Source: Buddleja alternifolia (lineage: Eukaryota > Streptophyta > Magnoliopsida > Lamiales > Scrophulariaceae). Taken from it: a stretch of 64,000 bases of DNA. Positions 23,253-35,682 of the stretch are shown piece by piece. Within the stretch, counting starts at the first letter, position 1, and each line of letters begins with the position of its first letter. The DNA is taken from assembly GCA_019426215.1 (NCBI GenBank), contig CM033408.1:31227953-31291952 (forward strand), in the 5' to 3' direction. Under the pieces are notes generated by a model. The model was not told the DNA's origin and ran no database searches. It worked only from the letters and a program-made list of their open reading frames with translations. The position numbers were made by a program, and so were the translations under genes.

Positions 23253-23400
23253 TTCCGCTGCAACTTCATTGAACTTCAAGAAAAATCACACGCAGCATTT
23301 ATATATATATATATATACACACATATATATGTATACACAACAGGCATTTCTAATAACCAGAATTTAGGGGTTTTTTGTGTGTACATTTGCTTACCTTCAC
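23253..23400 (-). promoter_or_regulatory. Possible 5'-UTR intron of the LRR-RLK
   Basis: On the minus strand a good donor, GAAG|GTAAGC, lies near 23396. An acceptor, TTGCAG|CGGAAATGG, ends at 23258, five bases before the MVDR start codon. Splicing these would remove the alternative upstream ATG. This is inferred from splice-site context only. Confidence 0.4.
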
Positions 23401-23542
23401 AGAAAAATGAATCGGAACATTAATCTCCTCTGTTTAGATTCTCTCTCTACGCATTTTGGTTCAGTTCGCTTCAGTTGAGGGATGAGAGAGAAAATAATTG
23501 TCCAAAGAAAGAGTCAAATAAAATTCTGGGTTTTAGGTGGAG

Positions 23543-23598
<56 letters not shown>

Positions 23599-23712
23599 AA
23601 AATGGGTTAGAATACAAAATACACTGAAATAGTTAGTAGAGTGATGATGGAAAGTAATAGTAGTAGAGAGTGTGAAGACCAGTCTCACAATATATATATA
23701 TATATATATAAT
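23543..23712. repeat. Promoter-proximal microsatellites (AT)n(AG)n and (TA)n
   Basis: (AT)n at 23543-23556 runs straight into an uninterrupted (AG) array of about 20 units at 23557-23596. A second (TA)n tract lies near 23690-23710. All are upstream of the LRR-RLK gene. GA-rich arrays are common in plant core promoters. Confidence 0.85.
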
Positions 23713-23879
23713 ATATTTCTCTCTCTAAAATAAACACTGCTGCGCAGAAAAGAGCCTTCTCTTTTTTTTGTTTCACCTTATAAGTGTTTGTGCCCTTTTT
23801 AGAGAGTTTGCAACTTTCGCCGGCGGCGGCAGAAACGAGGAGGGTCGGGTCGGGTATTGTAAATGAGTCGGGTCGAGTC

Positions 23880-24175
23880 GAACAAATTATTGTTCAAACT
23901 TGTTTGACTACATTATCAAACTTCAAAATTTGTGTTTATAGTTGATTTGATTATTAATCGAATCGAGCTTTAATCGAGCCGAATATGAGTCGAGTTTGAA
24001 TAGTTTGATCTTATTGCACATAGTTTATCAATTTCTATTAATCGAATCGAATTCAAACCGAATTTCAAACTTATAGAACACACAAAATATTGTTCAAACT
24101 TGGTTTGATATGTTAACGAACAGAGTTCAAACAAGCTTTTAACGATCAGTCTCAAGTCGATTATCGATTAATATG
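23880..24175. repeat. Dispersed TTGTTCAAACTTG/GAGTCGA-type repeat
   Basis: TATTGTTCAAACTTGTTTGA and TATTGTTCAAACTTGGTTTG occur twice, with ATCGAATCGAGCTTTAATCG between them. It is a diverged relative of the repeats at 7130-7400 and 53830-54030. Confidence 0.45.
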
Positions 24176-26025
24176 GATTACTGATTCCGGTTTCGGATCT
24201 GACTGAAGAGGAATTAGTGTGACTCCGGTGGGGGGTTGACCGCCGGAAAATCCGCGCAATACAGCTAAGCTTCAAACTTCTCCCACTATTATAACATGTG
24301 CTCAACTAGTTTGTTGGACTAGTAGTGCTCTAGTAATATTTGCTACATATGTATGCTTTCTTTTTTAATTTGTTTGTATATAATTATGTTTATTTATGTT
24401 AAATTCTATTATATGAATGGTTGTAATATTTTTAAAAACTAAATATTCGAGTGCTTTTAAAATTGAGTGATTATATAGACAAATTTTTTGGTAGACTAGA
24501 AGTGAGACTTATCGAGCCACGTTTCATTATTGTACTATGCAGTTTCGTCGGTTTCAATATTTCATCGCTAATCTGATCATATTATGAATTGGTCGAGAAT
24601 GTTACACTAGATTCAATATAAAATTACATTATTGTATGAGTGTTTTTACTTTAAGTAAGACGTTGTAGAGACGTTAGAACTTAGATTGCTAACTTAGTTT
24701 GTGACGTTTAAATTTGATTGGATTGTTATTTGGAATTTTGGATTATGTTTACATTTGCTCAGGTTCTAGGCTTATAGCCATACGGTTGTAAGTGCAACTT
24801 ATTTAATTAAGCATAGATTGTTTTCACATTTATAAATTCAATCACGATTAGTCTAAGCTCTAAATCGATCTTAATTTGAAACCTAATAAAGTATGAGACT
24901 TCAAACCCTAAATGCCATGTCAAGGCCTATCAAGGATGGAGCCAAAATCGTTCTTGTCCTTTCAATTATTAAGTCGACAAGACCAGTAAAATCGAATAAA
25001 TACTAAATACCATGCCCGTAATAATATTTAGCATACCTATAGAGTGATTGAGTTGTGGGTATTTATAGAATTTGACAAGGTATACAGTTCAGTGAATTAC
25101 ACATGTTATGATTGGAGATATTCATGTTATTGTGATCGACGACCCTTGTTTAAAATCCTTGGGTCAGTCGACCCCCAAAAAAGCACGCGAATTGTAGAGT
25201 ATATGGTAGTTTTTCATAAATGGCAGGGTAGTTTTGTCATCTGATAATAATAATAATAGCAATAATTTTGGGCATATCAAATGCTACTTAATAACGAGTG
25301 ATATAATAATTTTTTTGAACATTTGTTTATAATTATATCTGCACCCGAAGTTCCAAAAATTCTTAAAAATACGGTTGAGGTCAAAATTCTACTGATTTAA
25401 AAAATGCGTCAAAGGTTAAATTCTTTGAATATGTAATAATATAATCTGATCTTGAAAATTATATTGTCCCTACTTATGATTGTCTCTGGTAAATGATAGT
25501 CACTAATTGTCATTTTACAATTTATATATGGTTGTCAATGATTTGGTGAATATTTATTACACACGAATTTGATATTAGGTACGGCATTTAATATATGGAG
25601 AAAGATATATATATATATATATAACATTGATATTTTCTTAAATTTAGGAGAATGCTTCAAGGGATTTAACGGATTAGACGCAGTTCTTCGAGGAATTTCA
25701 CATCTTTGATATGATTTTCTTAGGTCCTCAAAAAAAAAAAAAGATATGATTTTCTTAGTTTTATTAATTCGTTTCAAATTGATCATAAAAAAGGAAAGTA
25801 GGGTGGGGTGTCTCGAAATATTTTAATTTATGGTAAGTTAGTATAATCTTCAAATTTAGAACAAAATCTTATAATTTTAATACCATTTTAAAACTTTTTG
25901 ACTGAAATTGCATCCCAAAAAAGGGTATTATGCAACTTTTAACTTTTTAATTCTCATTATATTGTACTTTATCGTTTTTACCACATGTGGAGTACAACTC
26001 TCATTTTATTACTCTGTTTTTTACT
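24176..26025. other. Gene-free AT-rich stretch
   Basis: No gene, RNA or clear element was seen beyond short A/T runs and a (TA)n tract near 25605-25623. Confidence 0.5.
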
Positions 26026-26201
26026 TGATTAGTGGTAAGCAACTTGGTTCTTTTTAAATAAGGTCTCGGGTTCGATTCCTTGTGTACGCAGTTACCCCGT
26101 TGGAAGATTCACCCACCAGGCCAGGTGTGCAACCCGGGTCGATCAACAGATTAGTCCGGCAATGTCCGTGATACTGTGGTAGGCAAAAAAAAAAAAAAAA
26201 A
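26026..26201 (+). mobile_element. tRNA-derived SINE with poly(A) tail
   Basis: A box A-like TTAGTGGTAAGC and a box B GGTTCGATTCC (about 26070) are spaced as in a Pol III promoter. A unique body (GTGTGCAACCCGGGTCGATC...) follows, and the element ends in 17 A residues at 26185-26201. I could not identify a convincing target-site duplication. It is distinct in sequence from the other SINEs in this window. Confidence 0.65.
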
Positions 26202-26376
26202 GTCACTTTTCTTATTAAATAATTTCAAAGTACATTAACTTTTTAATAATATTATAAACTAGAGAATCAGACTTTTCATGTAATATACTCCTACTTTGTT
26301 AATATATATTTAAACTTTTATTTACTGCCTTTTTATCTATGCATGGGGTAGATGGTAAAGCATATGGGCCGATAAC

Positions 26377-26408
<32 letters not shown>
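26377..26408. repeat. (TTA)n microsatellite
   Basis: About ten uninterrupted TTA units, followed by a short imperfect extension near 26420. Confidence 0.85.
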
Positions 26409-26559
26409 GTTCTCATCATTATTATTATTACTTGAGACGTATTTATTAAAAGGTACTATTATTAGCTTATTTTGAGTTAGGCATATCAACTTTGGTGTTG
26501 AATTAATAACAATTTAATAATATTGACTTGTGCAAGATCAACTTATTGGATTACTTTAT

Positions 26560-26762
26560 TTCTTTTTCTTTTTTTTAATTCTAAACGAATGTGGATACCC
26601 TGACCCGACAAACTCGGGTTGATAGTTTTTAATTATGAATCATATAGATCCTATAAGACTCCAATTAAGGAAATGAGAGAAAAGTCATAAGTTGTGACAT
26701 CCTGGAATTGAACCCAGGACCCTCCACGTGAAATTGGAAGCTGATACTTACAAGCCTCGGGT
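26560..26762 (-). mobile_element. SINE family A, copy 1 (inverted), 19-bp TSD
   Basis: Flanked by the perfect duplication ACTTATTGGATTACTTTAT at 26541-26559 and 26763-26781. On the minus strand the 5' part carries box B-like GGGTTCAATTCCAGG. The 3' end carries CCCGAGTTTGTCGGGTCAGG and ends in TAGAATTAAAAAAA. The same 3' module is found in the copies at 40665, 41159 and 60235. Confidence 0.85.
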
Positions 26763-29479
26763 ACTTATTGGATTACTTTATCGTGGTACAAGTAACACTT
26801 TAATTTTGACATTTTTTTTTCAAGAATTCATTACATGTATCAAGAACACCATGAATGTGGATCATCAATTAACATAACAATTAATACGAATTTACAACAA
26901 CTATCAAGAAAGTAGAAAAAGACGTGCACACACATTATTGGACACACTGTTGGTAGAAGTAAAGTTCAAGATCTCTAATATTTTGATAACACAACTTCAC
27001 CAATAAGACTAAGCTTCATCAACAACATAATTTTCATCTAAACTCTGTACTAATAGATAGTTTGAAAATAAAAAATAGGTTAAATTTTGATGACTTCAAG
27101 TTTTAAACGATTATTCGAATTGCACTTCTTAACTAATTGGTATCACCATCAGTATGATTTTGGGAGCAATCTTTACGTTATTCTATAAATAAAAAATGTA
27201 ACTAGAGTATGTTGCGTGTATTAAATTGGTAATTATTATGTCCTTAATTCCTTAAACAATTATTCAAATGTGGTTGTTCAAAGAATTTAATGACTTAGCT
27301 ATTATTTATTTATTTTTAGAATATGTTAAAAGGGAAAAATATAGGGGAGTGTGTGAAACATTCTAGGGGGAAATTTTAATTTGTGGACAAATATTTAAGA
27401 GTTTTCATTGCAATTCAAGGATCATAAGTTAGCTTGGATTGTTTTGTGCTAGATATTAATTTCTGACATATTGGTCATCATAAGTTAGCTTGGGTTGTTT
27501 TATTATCCCCAACTTTAAGGGGACGTTCTATCTTGGCCCAGCTCGATCGTTGGATCCCCAATTAGAGGGGGTCATTTAGCAATTTAACCTCCCCTGGTTG
27601 GGGATGCAACGGCTGAGACTGGGCCGAGACCCAGCATAGAATATTCCAACTTTAAGTGAGATGGAATTATGGAAAACCAAATGTCAACAGGTCATCATAA
27701 AATAGAATAAGAGCATTTTTATTTCATTTTTGTTAAATGTTGCCCCCTTTTTTTTTCCTTCTATTTTTCGGTTGAAAAATAAGTACTAGTTGGCAACATG
27801 TCTATATATTACCACTTCATCTATTGTGAATAAACGAATTGGTAAGATTGGTGGGCAAAAACTGTAACAGATGGATGGAGACGAAAAACTTGAGATTGAT
27901 TTTATAAGTTTAAGTTCCTTTCTTCCTAGTGAGATGTCTTTTTAAGGACAAAATTGTGCGTCTTCAGCCAATACGAACACATTTGACATAAGGGAATCCG
28001 ATATGCTGGAAAATAGGTGCATGCCATATCAGACATATTATATCTCACTATTATTCCTTTATGTTAGAGAACTTTAACTTAAAATTCATTACTTAATCCA
28101 ACCAATAAAACTTTTTCAAAATTTTGACCTTTATATACAAAAGAAGATGGAAGAACATCTACACTTTTTGTACAATAACACGTGGTCAAAGCACTATATC
28201 TAAGTCAACTCTATTATCCTCTTTTTTGTTTGGGATTAATTAGATTTAGAACATTTGTCCAACAAAAATAGGTAGAAGACATAAACATCCATTCAACACG
28301 AGAGTGACATTTCAACAAATAAAGAAAGTTGTAACGTAAGAAATGGACTTTCTTGGAGTTTAATTTTTTGTTCAAATGTAAGAGGGCCTTTGCCCCAACG
28401 AAAATAAATACTAGTATATATATGATTTTTTTTATGAAAACTATTTATTATTATTATTATTTGAAAAGAATATCAAACTGTTTATCCCGAGCAAAATGCT
28501 CGTTACACATATCCATAGAATAATGCATTCTGTAATATTTACGCATATCCACCATAAACGAATCATTTATTGAAATTTAAAATCTCAAAACTCTTTGAAA
28601 ATTACATGTATATCATGGACTTAATTCATCTAAGAAAATATTTAACTTATTAGCAATTTTGTGAACTTGCTCAGAATATCATAAATACTCGCTTACTCGT
28701 ACCATTTACTTTCGTTTATTTATCGCAATAAATATATTTATATATACACGTCTATATATGTATAGAGTTGTCATCTACAATTATATAAACCATTTTAATA
28801 TATGTGGAAAGCATCGTTGCAACACAGCGTGAGACTAGCCTAGTTGATAATTAAAAAAAAAGTGAGACTAGCCTAAATTGATAAGATTAAATATTATTAA
28901 GCCTAATAATTATAGACTCGCACTCAGTTCGCAATTTTCAAAATTTTCTTTTGTTTTTGGGCCTTTCAAGTCTGCTCATACTTTAATTTTTCTTATTAAA
29001 AAATAAAACTATACTATAGAATAAATGGTTGCAAAGTTCCTATTGTGTGCACTACACAAGGAAAAGTTTTCACAAGTTGCAAGGTATATTTAACAACGTA
29101 TGAAAAATATATTTATTACACGCAAACACAAAATAAAAGCATAAAAGATAAAATGACATAAAAATTTAAGTGGTTCGACAATTGTCTACGTCCAAAGCAA
29201 ATGTGGTTAAAATTTGATTATTAGCGAAAGAGGTAGAAAGTACAATATATGTCAAAAGTTTTAACAATCTAGTCCCGAATTTACCCATTTATTGTATCGT
29301 ACCGTACCAGGGGGTCCTTCATCCCCCACGCAAACGCAATGATTGCAAAACAGGTCTTTTGATCTTGTGTCTTATACTTCATTTTGAGTCTATAACTTTA
29401 AGACATATCATAACAAATTAACAATATTTGACATAAACAACACACAAATAATAAAAGAAGAGCCTGACTCTTTATTTTT
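26763..29479. other. Gene-free stretch with one GC-rich hairpin
   Basis: At 27535-27642 a foldback pairs GTTCTATCTTGGCCCAGCTC and GTTGGATCCCCAA with TTGGGGATGCAAC and ACTGGGCCGAGACCCAGCAT. It is likely a small MITE. Nothing else was recognised. Confidence 0.5.
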
Positions 29480-29900
29480 TTTTCCTGAGAACTCTAGTCG
29501 TCCTTTTCTTCTTTTATTTTTCGTCGACGATGATTTGATGAAATAGCCGCCTCCATCACCGCTGTTGCCACCATCATCGTCGGCAGGAAGGGTATCACAA
29601 CTTCAAATATAACGAGATGGAGATGGATCAGATGAAAACGAGTGATACATTAGTTTTTATATAGTTTTTTTAAATGTTTAATTTAGTATTTTGTTTTCTC
29701 TCTCGAATGAGAGTTCCTCCTCTTTTGAATAACAGTGTGGTCTTTTGCACAAGAGTTTTCTTGTGCTCGTTGGTTTTTTTTAATATTTGTTATCTTGAAA
29801 AAACTTGATATTCGGTGACAATCCAAGTTGTATTGTTCTTGGCGCTGTAAACTTTTTATTGAATAAAATAAAATGATCGTTTTTCCTTAAAAGAAAAATG
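29480..29900 (+). mobile_element. Probable LINE 3'-end remnant
   Basis: CACAAGAGTTTTCTTGTGCT, then GGCGCTGTAAACTTTTTATT, and GAATAAAATAAAATG near 29862 resemble the untranslated 3' end of plant LINEs. Part of it is similar to 14860-14930. No reverse transcriptase frame remains, so this is a weak call. Confidence 0.3.
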
Positions 29901-31290
29901 AAATATACAACACCCACATCAAAAAGTATTATAAAATAGGAAAATAATTAGTAGATAAAATTTTAAATAATTAATATATAAAAAATATTCAAGATTAACA
30001 GAAAGGAAAATACAGACAAATTAGGCCTTAATTGGATGGCCACCTTTACTATGAAAAAATATTGTAGAGATTTTTTTTCTTCTAAAAAACGTGTTTGGTT
30101 GGCGAATCATCCGTTTTTTTTTATAAAAAGTATCTCAAAATTCTAGCTAATTTGAAGAAACTCTTGCTAAAAAAGAAAAAAAAATAGATTTTTACTATTC
30201 ATGATTTGACAGTTCATCGATTAAAAGGGTTTCTTCTGGCTATTTCTCAACACAGAGAGTCAAATTAATCACATATTCTAATTCAAAATAACGCAACGTA
30301 CAATATATGATCCATTTTGTGCTTTTTTTAAATGTTTAAATCGATAAATTTGACTAAGATATGCTTACGAAAAATTGTATCTAATCACTAATTCAAACAA
30401 ATTTCTCACAATTAAAAATATATCACATCAATTATAATCATTATATTTTTTCTCTAGAAAAAAATCATCTAATAACATCACATTTCTTATCCCTAATAAC
30501 CCTTTTTCTCAATTGGCATGAATTTTTTTTTTCTAGATATATCATCCAATTAAACTTTTTGCAACCAAAAAAAATCCGTTTAAATTTTCTTCTTATTTTC
30601 TCATAATTAGAAGACAGCCATCAATAGCAACATTAAAGTCCACCCCCCCCCCCCCCCCCCCCGGGTAATTTAGCAATAATAAAGTTCAAAAAGCAGAAAA
30701 TAAAATCTGCTGTGGGATCATGAACCGCACTTTGCCACGTCTATGATTAGCTTTTCATTTGTTTAATTTGTTTTTAATAAATTAATTAAATTATGACAGC
30801 ATCAGCTTTGATGTGATCTTTGGATAATTAATTAATCATTAGAAGGATAATGTGAGTGACTAAGCACACGTGACAATCTTAGCTTAGCTGACGTATTATA
30901 ATTATTGAACTTTAACTACAACCGATCTAGAATTTTCTGATTCTTTCTCCTTTTCTATTGTAACCTTTTCCTTTTTATCTTTTGAAAAGTTTTGCAATTT
31001 CTTTTACATAATGTTTATTCTTTCAGATAAAGGTCAAAGAAGCTCTTATTTTTATTTTTATTTAGATTTTTTAAGGTTTTCTCACACTCAAAAACTCAAA
31101 ATAATAAATCGAGGTACTTTTCAAACAATTATTGGTACATCTTTTGAATAAAGAAAATGTGCATACACAAAAATTCGAACCCAAATTATCTTGTTTTTGC
31201 AATTTGATATAGGTAAAATATGTCTATTGGGCTAAATTGAACACATACATTGCACTACAGTACAAGCCCAATAAACTTGTAGGTTTTTTT
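29901..31290. other. Gene-free stretch with a 20-base poly(C) run
   Basis: No gene was recognised. Bases 30643-30662 are an uninterrupted run of 20 C followed by GGG. Confidence 0.5.
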
Positions 31291-31515
31291 GTCTTATTTT
31301 TTATTTTTTGGTTTCAACGGGGATGAGCATTTCATCCTTCTTCATTAATTAAAACAGAATTACAAGAGGGAATGGAGTCCCAAAAGTGAACCCCCTCGAC
31401 AAACCATGACCAAACTTAGCTAAACTATCGGCACAACAATTGTCCTCACGCGTAATGTGTATCAGTTTCCATTCCCAAAGCATATTAATCAATCTTCTAC
31501 AATATTCTAATATGA
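31291..31515 (-). pseudogene. 5'-truncated LINE: RNase H-like C-terminal remnant
   Basis: Read on the minus strand from about 31510 to 31360, the sequence encodes LINMLWEWKLIHITREDN followed by CCADSLAKFGHG and then FTFGTPFP. That is the end of the RNase H-like domain (HV.RE.N..AD.LA) found at the C-terminus of many plant LINE ORF2 proteins. A 3' UTR ending in AATGAAGAAGGATGAAATG and an A-rich tail follow (31291-31330). Only about 200 bp remain, consistent with 5' truncation during reverse transcription. Confidence 0.65.
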
Positions 31516-31626
31516 AGAATGATAAATACTATTTCTATTTTCTAAGTTGAAAAATGAGATATTCTTTTATATTATGAATTTCTTCAGAGGATTTTTAACT
31601 TTAGCATCAGAGGGCTAACGAAAATC

Positions 31627-31688
31627 ATCGGCGTGCCTTTAAATTCTCTTTTTTGCACTCATCGGCGCGCCTTTAAATTCTCTTTTCT
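31627..31688. repeat. Short tandem direct repeat
   Basis: ATCGGCGTGCCTTTAAATTC and ATCGGCGCGCCTTTAAATTC are each followed by TCTTTT, 33 bp apart. Confidence 0.85.
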
Positions 31689-34182
31689 TTTGCAAATTTA
31701 AGGACTTCATTGACAACATTATGGAGGAAATCCTAAAGATTTTTTGTGCGAAATTCATCCACATCACAATCAAAGCTGACCTTTCTAAATGAAAGAAGTT
31801 TACATATATTAATCTTCTCATAGTATATGATAATATTGCTTAATTGATGAATTGCCATATAAATAAAATTGGAATAAGGATATTTTGAACTTCTTTTTTT
31901 CTCTGACGCCTTTTTCTTTTCCTAATTTGAAATTTTCTTTGCGGGACTAACGAGCATGTGGTACATTGGGAATTGAAAAAACAACGGAAAAAGAAAAAAT
32001 TGAAGATATAATCCGCAATAACCCAAAGTCCTACAGAATCTAAGAAATATGACCCTTGTTTTTGTTAATTGGGAAATAGTTTTTTTTTAACGATCAATAA
32101 ATGGTTTTCTTTCTAGCTTATATGGAACTCTTATCCAGAAATGTTGAATAAGTTGATATCTATACTATTTATTAAAGATGTGGACCTTAAAGTAATCGCC
32201 TCGGGAAACCAAATGTGTGTTCCCTAATATACCCTTATACCCTAAACAACTAAAAGACAATTTAAAAGTTCTTTTTTTTGTAAATCTCTCATCACCTTTT
32301 CATAATCCGTGGGTTTTGCATAACTGTTAGTAAACCAAATATAGATTTCCTAAACTAACCCTCTCCCCCTGCGAATTGTGCTAGAATCAAAAGGATAAAT
32401 TTGGTAAACAACAAATTTTGGCCGAGGAGTTTCAATCTCATTAGGTATGTAGAGAGTAGAGTTCCTCATTTTATGTGTACATCTTATGGGAGAAAATTTT
32501 CATATATGTAAACAACAAATTTTGGCTAAGGAGTCTAACTAGCACAGTTAAGGGTTTCTGAAACGGGCTTCAAAGATGGGCCTTATCTAGGCCCAAATTA
32601 TTTACAACCTTCAATTGCCTAGGCCCAGCCCACTAGACCAGGTTAGGTCTTATGCACCAACTCCACCAAATGCACTGCCAATTAGGCTTCGACGCGTTAG
32701 GCTCTGGCCATCTTGACAATTTTGCTTTTTTTTGAATTATAATGGTGGGATTGTAGGAATGTGGGTTCGAACACATAATCTCACACTTAAAATGTGAGAG
32801 CTTGATTGCAGATTTATAGTAAAAATGAATTAAGTATATATTCATTAATTAAAATAGAGGGTTAATTAATCATATTAGACAATATATATATATATATATA
32901 TTTTATAGTAAGCGATAAATTGTTTGAAATAGACAAAAAGGAACTGTGGTCAGGGGAGTATTTAACAATGGAAAATGCTTGGTGGTACAGAATCAGTGGT
33001 GACTACTGACTACCATATCAAAAGAAACTTAATTAATTGTTATAGTATGTCATTTGATCAAAGCTCATTGGAATATATAGCCTAGCTCGTCGTTACAATC
33101 ATACTAACACTAAAAAAATAAACGATTTTGTTTCTGCTGGATCAAGGATTATAAGTCAGTCGCTGCCATTTCGCCAACTCATAAGATGTACACATATAAT
33201 GAGGAACTCTACGACTACATGCTTAATGAGATTGAAACTCCAAATCCTCAAATGAAAAGTTAGAAAATTTACCACCAGAACACCATATAGATTTTTATAT
33301 ATATAGAACACCATGATTTTTGAATTTTTCTTTGTTGTTTCCACTAAAATTTAGAGTCTAAAAATGTTACTATTAATAAGATAAATAATAGAAAGATTCT
33401 TTCTAGATATCGGGTAATTTATCTGATTGATATTTGAGAAGTCTTAGAATTCGATTGGATTCAGTGGTTCACTGCTCCTCAAATTTTGTAATTTTACATA
33501 AACATCTCAAACTGAAGGCTGTACATACGAAAGATTTACGAGATCGAAAACCAAGTAAGACCCAATTTATTGGAAAATTCTAAGGTGGTTCGGGAGTGTT
33601 CCGCCCGGTCCATTTTACACCACATATTCAAAATAAATGTGGTGATTTTCACACTCACCTATCCTGTGTAAACTACCCCATTCCAAATATTTATATGATA
33701 AAAAATAGATCGGGAGCAACATTTTCGATCCTCCATATAATCACCCCAATTCATTCCGCATTATACACAAGAGACCTGCAGAATAATTGGACTTATGACA
33801 AGAATCGGATAACTTTGTACATCTCTAACTTATTCTTTTGAGAAAAATCAAAGCATTTTGACGTGCTTCTTGCCGCAAGGTCTACGTTAAATATAGTATT
33901 TAATAGACCGAAAGAATCAATAAAAAAGAGAAATAGTGTACTATAGATAAACCGACTTTAAAGTTAATTGGATATGGACATAGATATTTTTTAAGTCAAG
34001 TCTCCGCTCTCCACCAAATCATGGTAAATATCGCCCATTCTTTCCACGGATGCAGCACGTGACCATGGGTCCATGCGAAGATTCTTTTAATCCGAGTTAA
34101 GATTAGTACATACCAGTGGCATCATGTTGCCATACTCCTCTCTTTTTGAGAAAAGGGAACATACAAAAAGGAAATATATTTA
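31689..34182. other. Gene-free stretch
   Basis: Nothing coding was recognised. At 32725-32830, read on the minus strand, a box B-like GTTCGAACCC with an A-rich end hints at an old SINE, but its limits are unclear. A (TA)n tract lies near 32883-32901. Confidence 0.45.
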
Positions 34183-34434
34183 GGGTGCGTTTGACACACC
34201 GGTTGAAAAGTTTAAATTTGTATTTGAATTTCAAAAGCTATTTTGATGACTGTTTGACTGTCTTTTTTATAATTTATTTTGGATATTTTTATATTACAAA
34301 ATTATATTTTTGGAAAAACTGAAAATCCCAATTTTTGCCATGATCAGTTATGCAACAATCAATTATCTCATAACTTTTTTTAGGTTACATATTATCTCAT
34401 AATCAATTATGCAGAAGTTGGGTCAAACTCACCC
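34183..34434. mobile_element. PIF/Harbinger (Tourist-like) MITE, 252 bp
   Basis: The termini are GGGTGCGTTTGACACA and, inverted on the right, GGGTGAGTTTGACCCAAC. Flanked by TTA at 34180-34182 and 34435-34437. Confidence 0.75.
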
Positions 34435-34498
34435 TTAATAGTTATCTCTATTTTGCGTTTTGTTATTAAACAAAATTTGTTTTCAAAAGAAAATATAA

Positions 34499-35093
34499 GG
34501 GCCCGATTGGATGAACGTCTATTTCCAATTTCTCATTTTTCATAGATAAAGTAAGAGAAATTATTTTTAAGGAAATAGAGATATGAAAGAGGAAGTGTGT
34601 TTGGATGAATTTTTTTGATAGAAAAAAGTGTAATGATTAAGTGTGATATGATATATTTTTTTTTAGAGAAAAAATCTTTTTTTGTGGGAAATTGGTATGG
34701 ATGAGTTTTGTTTTTGTAAGAATATTTAACATATTTAAGCTAAACTCATCTATTAAGACATCAAAAAATATGCAAAGTGGATCTTATTTCGTAGCTTACA
34801 TTATTTCAAATAAAGATATGTGGTTATTTTGATGATTATATTAAGATATTGGCGGATAAAGTACTTTTAATTATTGGGTGAACTGTCTAATCATTAATAG
34901 TAAAATTCTGACTTTTTGAAAAAAAATTGAGAGAAATGTCCATTTTTCAAAGAAATTTGAGATTTTTTTCTGAGAAATTGTGTGTAGTATTTCTTTGGGA
35001 TATTTTTGAGAGATGTCAAACATATCCATTTTTGATGAAAAAAATCTCTGAAAAATCGAGAAATGGGAAACAACATCCCATCCAATCGGGGCC
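34499..35093. mobile_element. PIF/Harbinger-like MITE, 595 bp
   Basis: The termini are GGGCCCGATTGGATGAACG and, inverted on the right, GGCCCCGATTGGATGGGATG. Flanked by TAA at 34496-34498 and 35094-35096. The subterminal arms (AATTTCTCATTTTTC, inverted GAGAAATGGGAAA) also pair. No transposase frame. It lies 65 bp right of the 34183-34434 MITE. Confidence 0.8.
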
Positions 35094-35565
35094 TAATCTT
35101 TCCTGAGATTCGAAATCCAAATTTCACTTAATTGTGCCAACGATGGTTGATCTAAATGGAAGTGATTACGATCACTTAAATAAGAGATTTTATATTTGAA
35201 ATTCTGCGTCTAATAATATTACAATGAGTTAGTTCAGAACATTGAGCTTTAAAAAAAAAAAAAGAAGAAGAAGAAGATCCCCCATTAATTATTCATTCGC
35301 CTTTTTTCATCAACCAATTATTCCTTTCTTTTTACTAAATGGATAATAAAGCATTTTTTGAGGGAAGAAAAGAAGCAATCTCCATGCAAGTCGGCAAAAC
35401 AAGAGAACACAAATACTCTAAGAATAAATAATTTTATTCGCAGCCAAACAATCCCTACCATCCCTCCTTAACCACGGTTCCGCAACTAAAGCTAGCAATC
35501 GCCGTGCGCATTGCGCACACCGTTCACCTTAACCTCTCTCACCTCAAAACCTAGCCTTCACCACC

Positions 35566-35629
35566 TATATAAACCCCCAAATTCTTCTCCTCCTCCCATC
35601 AGTTCTCTATTCTCGAGGCAGATTGCCTA

Positions 35630-35661
<32 letters not shown>

Positions 35662-35682
35662 TCTGTCTCTATAATCATATCA
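35566..35682 (+). promoter_or_regulatory. TATA box and (CT)n 5' leader of the GRP gene
   Basis: CTATATAAAC at about 35565-35574 is a good TATA box. About 60 bases further on lies a (CT)n run (35631-35652) and a (TA)n run, both within the presumed 5' UTR, ending 20 bases before the ATG at 35683. Confidence 0.75.

Noticed and set aside
26699..26740. Possible second tRNA
   Set aside because: GGTTCAATTCC-type box B on the minus strand belongs to a SINE with a 19-bp duplication; no cloverleaf forms.
31620..31690. CRISPR-like short repeats
   Set aside because: Only two units in tandem; CRISPR arrays are not expected in a plant nuclear genome.
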